A DNA stretch of 64,000 nt. It comes from Streptomyces sp. Ru72. GTDB taxonomy: Bacteria > Actinomycetota > Actinomycetes > Streptomycetales > Streptomycetaceae. The notes below the pieces were generated by a model that did no database searches, had not been told where the DNA came from, and saw only the letters and a list, made by a program, of their open reading frames with translations. This document shows, one piece after another, positions 8,044 to 19,407 of this stretch. The position numbers and the translations under genes were made by a program. Position 1 is the stretch's first letter; the number at the start of each line of letters is the position of its first letter. The stretch covers positions 1-64,000 of the forward strand of contig NZ_PQSR01000013.1 in assembly GCF_002920635.1 (NCBI RefSeq). Reading direction: 5' to 3'.

Positions 8044-9420
8044 CTAGGTGTGCTGCTCCCTCGCCTCCCGGCGTCCGCGCAGCCACACGTACACCGGGAT
8101 GCCCGCGAACAGGAACAGCACACCCTGGTAGACGGCCGCGTAGCCCGCGCCCGCCATCAGCCAGAACGAGAACGCGAAGGACAGGGCCGCGACGATCAGG
8201 TCGCGGGCCAGACCTGCCGGGCGGACCCGGTCGCGGGTGCCCTGAGCGAGCCAGTACAGCTGGGCCGCCGCCGACAGCAGATACGGGACGCAGCCGGTGA
8301 ACGTGGTGATCAGGACGAGGACGCGGAAAGTGGTGTCCGGGCCCGCCGTGTAGTTGAGGGCGATCAGCAGCGTGCCGAGTACCGCGCAGGCCCACACTCC
8401 GAATCCGGGCACCCCGCCCTTGCCGACGCGGGCGAACGGCGCCGGGAAGAGTCCGTCGCGGGCGGCGGCGTACGGCATCTGCGCGGCCAGCAGTATCCAG
8501 CCGTTGAGGCAGCCGGTGATCGAGGCGACGGCGACCAGCGCGATGGCGGTGCCGCCCCAGTGGCCGCCGGTGATCGCGTCGACGGCGTCCGCGAACGGCG
8601 CCCCCGACTTGGTCAGCCTGTCGTGCGGGACCAGGCCGAAGACGGCGACCGTGCCGAGGAGGTAGACGAGGGCGGAGCCGAGGGTGCCGAGGACGCCGGC
8701 GCGGCCCACCGTGCGCTCGGGGTCGCGGACCTCGCCGGCGCTCATCGCGGCGGACTCCACACCGAGGAAGCTGTAGAGGAGGAGCGCGGCGGAGGCGGCG
8801 ACCGCGCCGGTCACACTCTGCCCGGAGGCGTTGAAGGGGCCGAAGTTGTCGGCGCGTACGAAGAACAGGCCGACGGTGCCGACGACGAGCAGCGGCACGA
8901 ACTTCAGCACCGTGGAGACCACCTGCACCGCGCCGACCCAGCGGGTGCCCGCGAAGTTGGCGGCGGCCGGCAGCCAGAGCGCGGCCAGGGCGACGACGGC
9001 CTCGAGGGTGTGGTTGCCGTGCAGCGGTACGAGCACGTCGACGTAGCCGACGACCGCGACGGCGAGCGCGGCGATGCTGACCCAGCACATCGTCCAGTAC
9101 GACCAGGCCGACAGGAAGCCCGCGAAGTCGCCGAACGCGTCCCGCGGGTAGACGTACAGGCCGCCGGTCACGGGGCTGCGCCGGGCGAGCCTGCCGAAGA
9201 GGAGCGCGAGGAGCACCGCGGCGACGGACAGCACGGCGAAGGCGAGCAGGCTGACGGTGCCGTACGGGGCGACGGTGGCCGGCAGGGCGAAGACGCCCCC
9301 ACCGATGATGTTGCCCATCACCAGGGCGGTGGCGGCGGCGAGTCCGAACGTGCGGCGGCGGCCCGGCGCGACGGGGGCGCGCTCCGGCTCGGTCGCTTCG
9401 GTGGTGCTGGTGGCAGTCAT
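8044..9420 (-). CDS. APC-superfamily amino acid/polyamine permease
   Basis: 458 residues from MTATSTTEATEPERAP. The start at 9420 is chosen because upstream in-frame codons would add about 60 non-membrane residues. After a short basic N-terminus comes the family signature GNIIGGGVF (36-44), in the first broken helix, then about twelve hydrophobic segments with LYVYPRDAFGD in the loop after the second or third and ESAAMSAGEVRDPERTVGRA in the middle, as in AdiC/PotE/CadB-like antiporters and related importers. Substrate cannot be deduced; amino acid or amine is the usual range. It stands alone, with a 383-bp upstream gap holding two CCAC/GTGG palindromes that may be operator sites. Confidence 0.9.
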   Translation of the reverse strand: MTATSTTEATEPERAPVAPGRRRTFGLAAATALVMGNIIGGGVFALPATVAPYGTVSLLAFAVLSVAAVLLALLFGRLARRSPVTGGLYVYPRDAFGDFAGFLSAWSYWTMCWVSIAALAVAVVGYVDVLVPLHGNHTLEAVVALAALWLPAAANFAGTRWVGAVQVVSTVLKFVPLLVVGTVGLFFVRADNFGPFNASGQSVTGAVAASAALLLYSFLGVESAAMSAGEVRDPERTVGRAGVLGTLGSALVYLLGTVAVFGLVPHDRLTKSGAPFADAVDAITGGHWGGTAIALVAVASITGCLNGWILLAAQMPYAAARDGLFPAPFARVGKGGVPGFGVWACAVLGTLLIALNYTAGPDTTFRVLVLITTFTGCVPYLLSAAAQLYWLAQGTRDRVRPAGLARDLIVAALSFAFSFWLMAGAGYAAVYQGVLFLFAGIPVYVWLRGRREAREQHT

Positions 9421-9499
9421 GACGCTTTCGGGTGACGGGGGGCGGCCCGTGCGCGGGTGCACGGAGGGGGCGGGAAGGGCTGGATCGTAGCCCGGCATT

Positions 9500-9532
9500 C
9501 CACATGGTGGGCGATCTGTCCACGTGATGGAC
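9500..9532. promoter_or_regulatory. Two operator-like palindromes upstream of the permease gene
   Basis: CCAC-ATG-GTGG (9500-9510) and GTCCACGTGATGGAC (9518-9532) lie next to each other 80 to 112 bp upstream of the permease start. Both are dyads of the same CCAC/GTGG type. A dimeric regulator could bind here; which one is unknown. Confidence 0.4.
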
Positions 9533-9803
9533 GGGCGAGAGCGTCGGCCGCCCTGCCCGCCACCGGTGCGAAAACTTCGCTGAGTACCCCTGAGTGGCTT
9601 GCACATGCCTGCCTCGCGGGCCTTTTCCCGGCGGGCCGAGATGTTTCCGCGACGCTTTGTTCGCCGCAGGCCAACTGAGTTAACCTGCGACGGATTTTCT
9701 CATCGGGCAGTTTCGTGAACTGCGGAAATGCGGCGATGGGTGGGGCCCGGCGCGGTTCCGAGTCCTCGGCGTGAGGACTCTTGGGGAGCGGAACGAGGTG
9801 CGC
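9533..9803 (+). promoter_or_regulatory. Upstream region of the poly-HAMP kinase with two hairpins
   Basis: No ORF is credible here. The region has an AT-richer patch around 9640-9700 (GTTAACC, GGATTTTCTCATC) that may be the promoter. GCAGTT-TCGTG-AACTGC (9707-9723) and GAGTCCTC-GGCGT-GAGGACTC (9760-9780) follow. The second hairpin is perfect over 8 bp and ends 23 bp before the kinase ATG, so it would lie in the 5' untranslated RNA. Confidence 0.4.
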
Positions 9804-12800
9804 ATGACCAGCAGGACGACCGAGGTTGTGGATCGGGGCCCGGGTGAGCGGGAGCTGCGGCAGCTTCTGGCCGGGCTGACCGCCGTACGGGACGGCGACT
9901 TCGGCACACGGCTGCCGTCCGACGGGGAGGGGCTGCTCGGCGACATCGCCACCGTCTTCAACGGCATGGTGGACCAGTTGTCCGTGTTCACCTCGGAAGT
10001 GACGCGCGTTGCGCGCGAGGTGGGCACCGAGGGCACGCTCGGCGGTCAGGCGGAGGTACCGGGGGTCTCGGGCACCTGGGCCGACCTGACCGACTCGGTC
10101 AACGCCATGGCGGGCAACCTCACCACGCAGGTCCGTGACATCGCCCAGGTGGCGACCGCGGTGGCCAAGGGCGATCTGTCACAGAAGATCGACGTGCCGG
10201 CGCGCGGCGAGATCCTGCAGCTGAAGGAGACCGTCAACACGATGGTCGACCAGCTCTCCGCCTTCGCCGACGAGGTCACCCGCGTCGCCCGCGAGGTCGG
10301 CAGCGAGGGGCGCCTCGGAGGCCAGGCCCAGGTTCCCGGCGTCGCCGGCGTGTGGCGTGACCTGACCGACTCCGTCAACTTCATGGCGGGCAACCTCACC
10401 GCGCAGGTCCGCAACGTCGCCCAGGTGACGACCGCGGTGGCCCAGGGCGACCTCTCCCAGAAGATCACCGTCGACGCACGCGGCGAGATCCTCGAACTGA
10501 AGAACACCATCAACACGATGGTCGACCAGCTCTCCGCCTTCGCCGACGAGGTCACCCGCGTCGCCCGCGAGGTCGGTACCGAGGGCAATCTGGGCGGCCA
10601 GGCCATCGTCCGGGGTGTTTCGGGGACCTGGAAGGATCTGACGGACAACGTCAACGTGATGGCGTCCAACCTGACCGGCCAGGTCCGCTCGATCGCCCAG
10701 GTCGCCACGGCCGTTGCGCGCGGCGACCTGTCGCAGAAGATCACGGTCGAGGCCAAGGGCGAGGTCGCGGCCCTGGCGGACGTCATCAACACGATGGTCG
10801 ACACGCTGTCCGCGTTCGCCGACGAGGTCACCCGCGTCGCCCGCGAGGTCGGCACGGAGGGACGCCTCGGGGGTCAGGCGAACGTGCCGAACGTGGCGGG
10901 CACGTGGAAGGACCTCACGGACAACGTCAACTCCATGGCCAACAACCTCACCGGCCAGGTGCGCAACATCGCCCTGGTGACGACGGCGGTGGCGGGCGGC
11001 GACCTGTCGAAGAAGATCGACGTCGACGCCCGCGGCGAGATCCTGGAGCTCAAGACCACCATCAACACGATGGTCGACCAGCTGTCGTCGTTCGCCGCGG
11101 AGGTCACCCGTGTCGCCCGCGAGGTCGGCAGCGAGGGCCGCCTCGGCGGCCAGGCCGAGGTGGAGGGCGTCGAGGGCACCTGGAAGCGGCTGACGGAGAA
11201 CGTCAACGAACTGGCCGGGAACCTGACCCGGCAGGTCCGCGCGATCGCCGAGGTCGCGAGCGCCGTCGCCGAGGGCGACCTGACCCGCTCCATCACCGTG
11301 GAGGCGTCGGGCGAGGTCGCCGAACTCAAGGACAACATCAACTCCATGGTCGAGTCCCTGCGCGAGACCACGCGGGCCAACCAGGAACAGGACTGGCTGA
11401 AGACCAACCTGGCCCGGATCTCCGGCCTGATGCAGGGCCACCGCGACCTGCCCGTCGTCGCCGAGCTGATCATGGACGAGCTGACACCGCTGGTGGGGGC
11501 CCAGTACGGCGCCTTCTACCTCGCGGAGGACACCGAGCGCGGCCCCGAACTGCGGCTGGTGGGCTCCTACGGCTACCCCGACGACGAGGAGCGGCCCGTC
11601 CGCATCCCCTTCGGCCGCTCGCTGGTCGGACAGGCTGCGAGGGGCCGCCGCCCCATCGGCGTGGAGGAGCTGCCGCCGGGCTATGTGACCATCTCCTCGG
11701 GGCTCGGGCAGACGGTGCCCAGTGCCCTGATCGTGCTTCCGATCGTGGTCGAGGACCAGGTCCTCGGCGTCATCGAGCTGGCCTCCGTCACCCGGTTCAC
11801 CCAGATCCACCAGGACTTCCTGGCACAGCTGATGCCGACCATCGGCGTCAACCTCAACACCATCGTGGCCAACGCCCGCACCGACGAGCTCCTGGAGGAG
11901 TCCCAGCGGCTGACCGCGGAACTGCAGGCACGCTCGGAGGAGTTGCAGGTCCAACAGGAGGAACTGCAGCGCTCCAACGCGGAACTGGAGGAGAAGGCAT
12001 CGCTGCTGGCCTCTCAGAACCGCGACATCGAGGCCAAGAACCTCCAGATCGAGCAGGCACGGCAGGAGCTGGAGACCCGCGCGCAAGAGCTGGCGCTGGC
12101 ATCGAAGTACAAGTCGGAGTTCCTGGCGAACATGAGCCACGAGCTGCGCACTCCGCTGAACAGCCTGCTGATCCTCGCCCAGTTGCTGGCACAGAACCCG
12201 TCGCGCAACCTCACGCCCAAGCAGGTCGAGTACGCGGGCATCATCCACTCGGCGGGCTCGGACCTGCTCCAACTGATCAACGACATCCTCGATCTGTCGA
12301 AGGTCGAGGCCGGCAAGATGGACGTCGCCCCCGAACGCGTACCGCTGCGGAAGCTGCTGGAGTACGTCGAGGCGACGTTCCGGCCGATGACGACGCAGAA
12401 GAGCCTGGACTTCACGGTGACCACCGCGCCGGGCACGCCCGCAGACCTGCTCACCGACGACTCCCGGCTGCGTCAGATCCTGCGCAACCTGCTGTCGAAC
12501 GCGGTCAAGTTCACCGAGCAGGGAAGTGTCGAGCTGCGCATCGAACCCGCCGCCGACCGGGAGGTGCCCGCGGGCGTCCACCGCGGTGGCCCCGTCATCG
12601 CCTTCCGGGTGAAGGACACCGGCATCGGCATTCCCGAGCAGCAACTGGAGGCCATCTTCGGGGCGTTCCAGCAGGCGGACGGGACGACGAGCCGCAAGTA
12701 CGGCGGCACCGGCCTCGGCCTGTCCATCACGCGGGAGATCGCCCATCTGCTCGGCGGCTCCGTCACGGTCGACAGCACGCCCGGCCAGGGCAGCACGTTC

Positions 12801-13802
12801 ACGCTCTATCTGCCCGTCGCACGCGCCGACTTCGAGGAACTGGCGGCCGACAGCGGCCGGCCGGCGGAGCAGCCGCGGGAGACCGTTGCCTCCGAGGCGG
12901 TGCCGGCGCCGCTCGCGGCTGCCGGCCCGAAGCAGGTGCCCGGGCAGCGCAGACGCCGCCTGCTGGTCGTCGAGGAGCGCCCGCGCGGTCTGCTCACCCT
13001 CGTCGCGGAGAGCGCGGTCGCGGACATCGCGCAGGACGGCAGCGATCCACGCGGGGCGATCGACATCATCACCGCCGCAGGGGCGCAGGAGGCGGCGAGC
13101 GCGCTGGCCGCGGAGCCCTGCCACTGTGTCGTCCTCGAACTGGGCATGCCGGACGACGAGGGCGCGCGCTTCCTGGACGCCATGCAGGGCGACTCCGCAC
13201 TGGCCAGTGTGCCGGTACTCGTCCACACGGGGCACCGCGTGGACCTGGCCCAGGAGCAGTCCTTGCGGTCCCGTGCGGGGGGCCGGCCGCTGGACTTCCT
13301 GTCCAGCCTGGACGAACTGCGCGAACGCATCACGCTGCACCTGTCCGCCGAGGAGCCCGGAGACGTACTGTCGCTGGTCCGCGCAGAGGAACCCCAGTAC
13401 GCGGCCGCGCAGCCCGTGGACGACACCTTCCTCGGCCGCAAGGTGCTCGTGGTCGACGACGACGCGCGCAACCTCTTCGCGCTCAGCGGCATCCTCGAAC
13501 TCCACGGCTTCCAGGTCCTGCACGCGGACAACGGCCGCAAGGGCATCGAGATGCTGCTCGCCCACCCGGACGTCGCGCTGGTGCTGATGGACGTGATGAT
13601 GCCGGAGATGGACGGGTACGCCGCCACCGCCGAGATCCGCACCATGCCGCAGTACGCGGACCTGCCGATCATCGCCGTCACCGCGAAGGCGATGCCGGGC
13701 GACCAGGAGAAGAGCATCGCCTCCGGCGCGAACGACTACGTGACCAAGCCCGTCGACACCAACGACCTCATCGCCCGCGTCCGACGCTGGCTGCCCGCCT
13801 GA
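9804..13802 (+). CDS. Soluble poly-HAMP hybrid sensor histidine kinase with two receiver domains
   Basis: 1332 residues, no membrane segment or signal peptide, so cytoplasmic. After a short N-terminal HAMP-like part come five 92-residue units (about residues 53-512), each with the wording [20 protein letters not shown], then LGGQA, TWxDLTDxVN and GDLSxKI, as in fungal group III (Nik1-type) kinases. A GAF domain (about 545-690), a long Glu/Gln-rich coiled coil, HisKA (SHELRTPL, phospho-His 779) and HATPase (N, G1 and G2 boxes such as DTGIGIPEQ and GGTGLGLSI) follow. The first receiver is degenerate (Glu 1112 in VVLELGMPD, no acidic pair of Asp, no clear Lys); the second is complete (VVDDD, Asp 1263 in [13 protein letters not shown]). 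GTG at 9798 is an alternative start. The phosphatase gene follows 77 bp downstream. Confidence 0.93.
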   Translation: MTSRTTEVVDRGPGERELRQLLAGLTAVRDGDFGTRLPSDGEGLLGDIATVFNGMVDQLSVFTSEVTRVAREVGTEGTLGGQAEVPGVSGTWADLTDSVNAMAGNLTTQVRDIAQVATAVAKGDLSQKIDVPARGEILQLKETVNTMVDQLSAFADEVTRVAREVGSEGRLGGQAQVPGVAGVWRDLTDSVNFMAGNLTAQVRNVAQVTTAVAQGDLSQKITVDARGEILELKNTINTMVDQLSAFADEVTRVAREVGTEGNLGGQAIVRGVSGTWKDLTDNVNVMASNLTGQVRSIAQVATAVARGDLSQKITVEAKGEVAALADVINTMVDTLSAFADEVTRVAREVGTEGRLGGQANVPNVAGTWKDLTDNVNSMANNLTGQVRNIALVTTAVAGGDLSKKIDVDARGEILELKTTINTMVDQLSSFAAEVTRVAREVGSEGRLGGQAEVEGVEGTWKRLTENVNELAGNLTRQVRAIAEVASAVAEGDLTRSITVEASGEVAELKDNINSMVESLRETTRANQEQDWLKTNLARISGLMQGHRDLPVVAELIMDELTPLVGAQYGAFYLAEDTERGPELRLVGSYGYPDDEERPVRIPFGRSLVGQAARGRRPIGVEELPPGYVTISSGLGQTVPSALIVLPIVVEDQVLGVIELASVTRFTQIHQDFLAQLMPTIGVNLNTIVANARTDELLEESQRLTAELQARSEELQVQQEELQRSNAELEEKASLLASQNRDIEAKNLQIEQARQELETRAQELALASKYKSEFLANMSHELRTPLNSLLILAQLLAQNPSRNLTPKQVEYAGIIHSAGSDLLQLINDILDLSKVEAGKMDVAPERVPLRKLLEYVEATFRPMTTQKSLDFTVTTAPGTPADLLTDDSRLRQILRNLLSNAVKFTEQGSVELRIEPAADREVPAGVHRGGPVIAFRVKDTGIGIPEQQLEAIFGAFQQADGTTSRKYGGTGLGLSITREIAHLLGGSVTVDSTPGQGSTFTLYLPVARADFEELAADSGRPAEQPRETVASEAVPAPLAAAGPKQVPGQRRRRLLVVEERPRGLLTLVAESAVADIAQDGSDPRGAIDIITAAGAQEAASALAAEPCHCVVLELGMPDDEGARFLDAMQGDSALASVPVLVHTGHRVDLAQEQSLRSRAGGRPLDFLSSLDELRERITLHLSAEEPGDVLSLVRAEEPQYAAAQPVDDTFLGRKVLVVDDDARNLFALSGILELHGFQVLHADNGRKGIEMLLAHPDVALVLMDVMMPEMDGYAATAEIRTMPQYADLPIIAVTAKAMPGDQEKSIASGANDYVTKPVDTNDLIARVRRWLPA
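9959..11338 (+). repeat. Five tandem 276-bp coding repeats (HAMP units)
   Basis: The same phrase CAACacgATGGTcGA recurs at 9959, 10235, 10511, 10787, 11063 and 11339, always exactly 276 bp apart. Blocks of more than 60 bp are identical between the units starting at 10235 and 10511. The constant length means 92 residues per unit and strict frame keeping; the near-identity suggests recent duplication or gene conversion. Confidence 0.95.
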
Positions 13803-13879
13803 GGAAGGGACGCACCCGCCGTGCGCACCAGCCGACCGGGCGCCGACCGGCGCCGTCCCAGCCGAGGAACAGGCCAACC

Positions 13880-16510
13880 GTGAGCAATCCCCAGCAACCG
13901 CCCGAGCCGGAGGGCGTACGCGCTCCGGCCGGTGAACAGGCCGCCACCGAGCCCCCGGGAGGAAGCCCGGCCGCCGCCGAGCCGCAGTTCGGCCACGCGG
14001 GCGTCGGCGAGCCGCAGTTCGGCCACGCGGGTGTCGCCGAGCCGCTCGGGCCGACGGCGGCGGGTACCGGGCCCGTGGCCGAGACCCTGGTCGGCCCCGA
14101 TCCGGTCGGCGGCCCCCCGGCCGGGGCGGAGGCCGCCGGCGAGGACGGGCGCGGGCAGACGTCCCCCGTCGGCAGGCTCGCCGCGACCGTGGACCGGCTG
14201 CGTCGTGAGGTGCGCGCGGCACAGGCCGAGGCGGACGGGCGTGCCCTGGTCGAACTGGCCAAGGGCATCCTGGTCGAGCGCCTCGGGTGCGGGCCGGCAC
14301 AGGCCGCCAGGCAACTCGCCGAGCTGGCCAGACAGGCGGGCCTGACCCCGCTCGAGTTCGCCGTCGAGGTCATCAACCAGGCCTCGCGCGACCGGCTCTC
14401 CGAGGTGGCCACCGCCTTCCTCGCGATCACGACGGACGCCGCGGACTCCGACGAGGTGGGTGGTCCGCCCGCGAACCGGTCCTCCGTCGTACGGCTGCGC
14501 GCCGCCGAGAGCCGTGCGCTGGCCGCCCACGACACCCAGGCCGTCGCCGACTCCCTGCTGGAGCACGCCCTGACCCCGCTCGGCGCGGTGGCCGTGGCCA
14601 TCTGGGCCGTGGGCTCGGACGGTTCCCTCAGTCTGGCGGGCAGTGCGGGGTTCTCCTCGGCGGAGGCGGGACGCTGGCGGTATGTGCCCCCGGGGGTGGC
14701 GACCGTGGCGCGCCGTGGTCTGGCCGAGCGTGCGGGGCACTGGATCGGCTCCCTGTCGGAGACCGGACTGCCCTCCATCGGGCAGCACCTCTACCCGGAT
14801 GGCGGCAGGGTCGCCGTTCCGGCCGGTACCGGCGGGCGGATCCACGGAGTGCTGGAGATCGTCTGGCCCGCGCCGCTGGGGCCGCAGCCGCCGCAGATCG
14901 TCCGTCAGGTGGAGGCCCTGGCGGAGCTGTGCGCCCACACCCTGGAGACCTACGCCCTCCAGTATCCGGACGGTGTCCCGAGGCCCGGGGTCCTGCCGCA
15001 CGTCGCCGAGCTGATGGACCTGGCCGACGGGCTCCACGACCCCGCCCTGGTGCTCGTGCCGCACCTGGACGCCGACGGGGATCTCGTCGACTTCCGCATC
15101 CAGCATGTGAACAGCCGCTTCCTCGACCCCGCCGGCCGGCCGCGCGGCGTCGTGAACGGTGCCCTGCTGCTGGAGGCGTACCCGCTGGCCGCCGGCCAGA
15201 GTGAGCTGTTCGACCGGATCGAGCGCGTCTACGCCACCGGGGAGCCGTTCCGCGCCCACCGCATGAGGCTCACCGCCCTGGTGGACGACGTCCCCTTGGC
15301 CGCGGTCGCCGACATCAACATCACCCGGCACGCCGGCAACGTGCTGCTGATCTGGCGCGTCGAGGACGAGACGGCACGCCTGGCGAGCCTGCTCCAGCAC
15401 GCCCAGCGCCTCGGCCGGATCGGCGGCTTCGAGGAGAACCTGCTCACCGGCGAGATCACCTGGAACGGGCAGCTGTACAGCCTCTACGGCAGACCCACCT
15501 CGAGCGCCCCGGTGTCGCTGGAGGACCTGCCCGCGCACGCCCATCCCGACGACGCCGTCGCCATCGGCAGGTTCCTGCGCACCCTGCTCCACCACCGGCG
15601 CCCCGCGTCCACGGCCTTCCGTCTGCAGCGCCCGGACGGGGTGACGCGCCACATCCGCGTGGTGGCCGAGCCGGTGCTCGACTCCGACGGCCGGCTGTTC
15701 GTCGTCCGCGGCGCCTACCAGGACATCTCCGCCCACCACTGGACGGAGGTCGCGCTCGCCGCCACCCGTGACCAGCTCGCCCACACCGAGCAGCAGGCGA
15801 GCGAACGCAACCGGCTCACTCTCCAGCTGCAGCACGCGATCATGCCCCCGGCGCAGGCCCCGCTGGAGGCCCCCGGCCTTCAGGTGGCCGTACGCTACCG
15901 GCCCGCGGAGACCGAACAGCTGGTCGGCGGCGACTGGTACGACGCGGTCGTGCTGCCGTCCGAGCTGGTGCTGCTGTGCGTGGGCGACGTGGCCGGGCAC
16001 GGCATAGAGGCGGCCACCAGCATGGTCGTGCTGCGCAACGCGCTGCGGGGCCTCGCCGTGACGGGCGCCGGCCCCGGCCAGTTGCTGTCCTGGCTCAACA
16101 TGGTGGCCCACCATCTGACCGGCGCGGTCACCGCCACGGCTGTCTGCGCTCTGTACGACCCGGCCCGCCACACCCTGCGATGGGCCAGGGCGGGCCATCT
16201 GCCGCCGGTCCTGGTGCGGGGCGCCGAGGCCGCGCCGCTGCCCCTGGTCAAGGGATTGCTGCTGGGCGCCGTGCCCGAGGCGACGTACGAGGAGCACGAG
16301 GTCCAGCTGGCCGTCGACGACACCCTGCTGATGTACACGGACGGACTGATCGAACGCCGCGACCGTTCCGTGGAGGAGTCGCTGGCGCAGCTGCTGACGG
16401 CCGCGCGCACGGTGTCGCCGACGCTGGACCAGCAGCTGGACCGGCTGCTCACCTACAGCAAGTCGGACACAGACGACGACACCTGTATCGTGGGCATCCG
16501 CGTGGCGTGA
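13880..16510 (+). CDS. ANTAR-GAF-PAS-PP2C phosphatase (RsbU/SpoIIE type)
   Basis: 876 residues from a GTG start preceded by GAGG. The first 100 residues are Pro/Gly/Ala-rich and hold a duplicated 10-residue phrase EPQFGHAGVG. An ANTAR-like RNA-binding helix bundle (LVELAKGILVERLGCGPAQAA, about 120-165) is followed by a GAF domain (about 200-360), one or two PAS domains (one with RIGGFEENLLTGEITWNGQLYSLYG, about 510-620) and a PP2C/SpoIIE phosphatase (GGDWYDA, VGDVAGHGIEA, MYTDGLIERR, DDDTCIVGI). Such proteins dephosphorylate anti-sigma-factor antagonists in the general stress response of actinomycetes. The kinase gene lies directly upstream on the same strand, so joint transcription and a shared signal are likely. 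Confidence 0.92.
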   Translation: MSNPQQPPEPEGVRAPAGEQAATEPPGGSPAAAEPQFGHAGVGEPQFGHAGVAEPLGPTAAGTGPVAETLVGPDPVGGPPAGAEAAGEDGRGQTSPVGRLAATVDRLRREVRAAQAEADGRALVELAKGILVERLGCGPAQAARQLAELARQAGLTPLEFAVEVINQASRDRLSEVATAFLAITTDAADSDEVGGPPANRSSVVRLRAAESRALAAHDTQAVADSLLEHALTPLGAVAVAIWAVGSDGSLSLAGSAGFSSAEAGRWRYVPPGVATVARRGLAERAGHWIGSLSETGLPSIGQHLYPDGGRVAVPAGTGGRIHGVLEIVWPAPLGPQPPQIVRQVEALAELCAHTLETYALQYPDGVPRPGVLPHVAELMDLADGLHDPALVLVPHLDADGDLVDFRIQHVNSRFLDPAGRPRGVVNGALLLEAYPLAAGQSELFDRIERVYATGEPFRAHRMRLTALVDDVPLAAVADINITRHAGNVLLIWRVEDETARLASLLQHAQRLGRIGGFEENLLTGEITWNGQLYSLYGRPTSSAPVSLEDLPAHAHPDDAVAIGRFLRTLLHHRRPASTAFRLQRPDGVTRHIRVVAEPVLDSDGRLFVVRGAYQDISAHHWTEVALAATRDQLAHTEQQASERNRLTLQLQHAIMPPAQAPLEAPGLQVAVRYRPAETEQLVGGDWYDAVVLPSELVLLCVGDVAGHGIEAATSMVVLRNALRGLAVTGAGPGQLLSWLNMVAHHLTGAVTATAVCALYDPARHTLRWARAGHLPPVLVRGAEAAPLPLVKGLLLGAVPEATYEEHEVQLAVDDTLLMYTDGLIERRDRSVEESLAQLLTAARTVSPTLDQQLDRLLTYSKSDTDDDTCIVGIRVA
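13979..14038 (+). repeat. Tandem 30-bp coding repeat
   Basis: Two 30-bp units (13979-14008 and 14009-14038) differ by about two bases and encode EPQFGHAGVG then EPQFGHAGVA in the disordered N-terminus of the phosphatase. Confidence 0.9.
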
Positions 16511-16591
16511 GGGGTGCGCGACGGGCGCCCGGGACGCCCACGTACCGGACGGCGCCGGGCGTCCGCCCGCCGTTCGACTAGCGTCGTTGCC

Positions 16592-17521
16592 ATGACCAGC
16601 AACACCACTCCCACCCTCGCCGAGGCGCTGGCCGCCGGAACCCTCGTCCTGGACGGCGGCATGTCCAACCAGCTCGAGTCGGCCGGGCACGACCTGAGCG
16701 ACGAGCTGTGGTCGGCGCGACTGCTCGCGGAGCGGCCGCAGGCGATAACGGACGCGCACCTCGCGTACTACGAGGCGGGCGCGGACGTGGCGATCACGTC
16801 GAGCTACCAGGCGACGTTCGAGGGCTTCGCGAAGCGCGGCATCGACCGCGACCGAGCGGCCGCACTCCTCTCCCTCAGCGTCGAACTGGCCCGCGAGGCG
16901 GCAGCACAGGCACGCGGGAAGGGCGTCACACGTCCCCTGTGGGTGGCGGCGTCCGTGGGCCCGTACGGGGCGATGCTCGCGGACGGCTCCGAGTACAGGG
17001 GCCGCTACGGCCTCACCGTCGCCGAACTGGAGGACTTCCACCGCCCGCGCCTTGAGGTGCTCGCGGCGGCCGGCCCGGACGTCCTGGCACTGGAGACGAT
17101 CCCGGACACGGACGAGGCGACCGCACTCCTGCGGGCGGTGCGCGGCCTGGGCGTCCCCGCCTGGCTGTCGTACTCCGTCTCCGGCGACCGCACGCGCGCG
17201 GGCCAGCCCCTTCAGGAGGCGTTCGCCCTGGCCGCCGAGGCGGAGGAGGTGATCGCGGTCGGTGTGAACTGCTGCGCGCCCGAGGACGTGGACGGCGCGA
17301 TCGCGACGGCGGCACGGGTCACCGGCAAGCCGGTGGTGGTCTACCCCAACAGCGGCGAGTCCTGGGACGCCGAGGCCCGAGCCTGGGACGGCCGCTCGAC
17401 GTTCACCGCGTCGCAGGTCGCGGGGTGGCGAGACGCGGGGGCACGGCTGATCGGGGGCTGCTGCCGGGTGGGGCCGGAGGCGATCGGCGGGATCGCGGGT
17501 GCGTTGGGGGCCAGGGCGTGA
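16592..17521 (+). CDS. mmuM: Homocysteine S-methyltransferase
   Basis: 309 residues from MTSNTTPTLAEAL. The enzyme moves a methyl group from S-methylmethionine (or SAM) to homocysteine, giving methionine, in the cytoplasm. The barrel starts with VLDGGMSNQLE, then AITSSYQATFEGF, GPYGAMLADGSEY and LALETIPDTDEA. Zinc ligands are visible as Cys 227 in GVNCC and the pair Cys 290/291 in GGCCRVGP. Length matches the MmuM family of 300 to 310. An in-frame ATG at 16514 exists but the family starts near residue 10 of the chosen form. The gene is single, 81 bp after the phosphatase, and convergent with the esterase gene. Confidence 0.92.
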   Translation: MTSNTTPTLAEALAAGTLVLDGGMSNQLESAGHDLSDELWSARLLAERPQAITDAHLAYYEAGADVAITSSYQATFEGFAKRGIDRDRAAALLSLSVELAREAAAQARGKGVTRPLWVAASVGPYGAMLADGSEYRGRYGLTVAELEDFHRPRLEVLAAAGPDVLALETIPDTDEATALLRAVRGLGVPAWLSYSVSGDRTRAGQPLQEAFALAAEAEEVIAVGVNCCAPEDVDGAIATAARVTGKPVVVYPNSGESWDAEARAWDGRSTFTASQVAGWRDAGARLIGGCCRVGPEAIGGIAGALGARA

Positions 17522-17626
17522 ACCCGTGAACCGACCCGCGCGGACAGACCCGCACGAACCACACGCCGGTCTGTGGCCCTGTCGACCGACGTGAGCGACA
17601 CCTCGGTCCATCGACCCGGTTGAACC

Positions 17627-19228
<1,602 letters not shown>

Positions 19229-19328
19229 CCGGCCTCTCCTCACCGCGGGGGCTGCCCACATCACATCACTTCCCCCGTTCATGACACCGCGCATCCGGTG
19301 TCTTCCACGGCAACTCGCAACGGCCTTA

Positions 19329-19350
19329 ATGTAGAAAGCGCTTGCCACAC
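19329..19350. promoter_or_regulatory. LacI-type operator candidate
   Basis: GAAAGCGCTTGCC contains the perfect dyad AAGCGCTT (19336-19343) with the central CG step typical of LacI/GalR-family sites. It lies in the 179-bp gap between the divergent carboxylesterase and LacI genes, so one bound repressor could control both. Confidence 0.6.
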
Positions 19351-19407
19351 GTGGTTGCCGTCAACGGAGTTCCAGGGCCCCCGGGACGGGGCCGGAGAGG
19401 TGGGCCC

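Noticed and set aside
9959..11338. Regular 276-bp repeats considered as a CRISPR-like or satellite array
   Set aside because: They are coding, contiguous, without spacers, and encode HAMP units.
10904..13879. A long upstream extension of the phosphatase frame over the kinase gene
   Set aside because: The part before the GTG at 13880 overlaps the kinase in another frame and is Arg/Gly/Pro-rich noise; domains begin only after 13880.
10179..14300. A 1373-codon minus-strand open frame opposite the poly-HAMP kinase
   Set aside because: It is a mirror of the repeated coding strand, low in complexity (Asp/Gly/Leu/Val/His/Arg), with no known domain; GC-rich third positions keep the opposite frame open.
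17522..17626. A 6-bp inverted repeat (GACCGA/TCGGTC) between convergent genes
   Set aside because: Too short for the spacing in GC-rich DNA to call a terminator.
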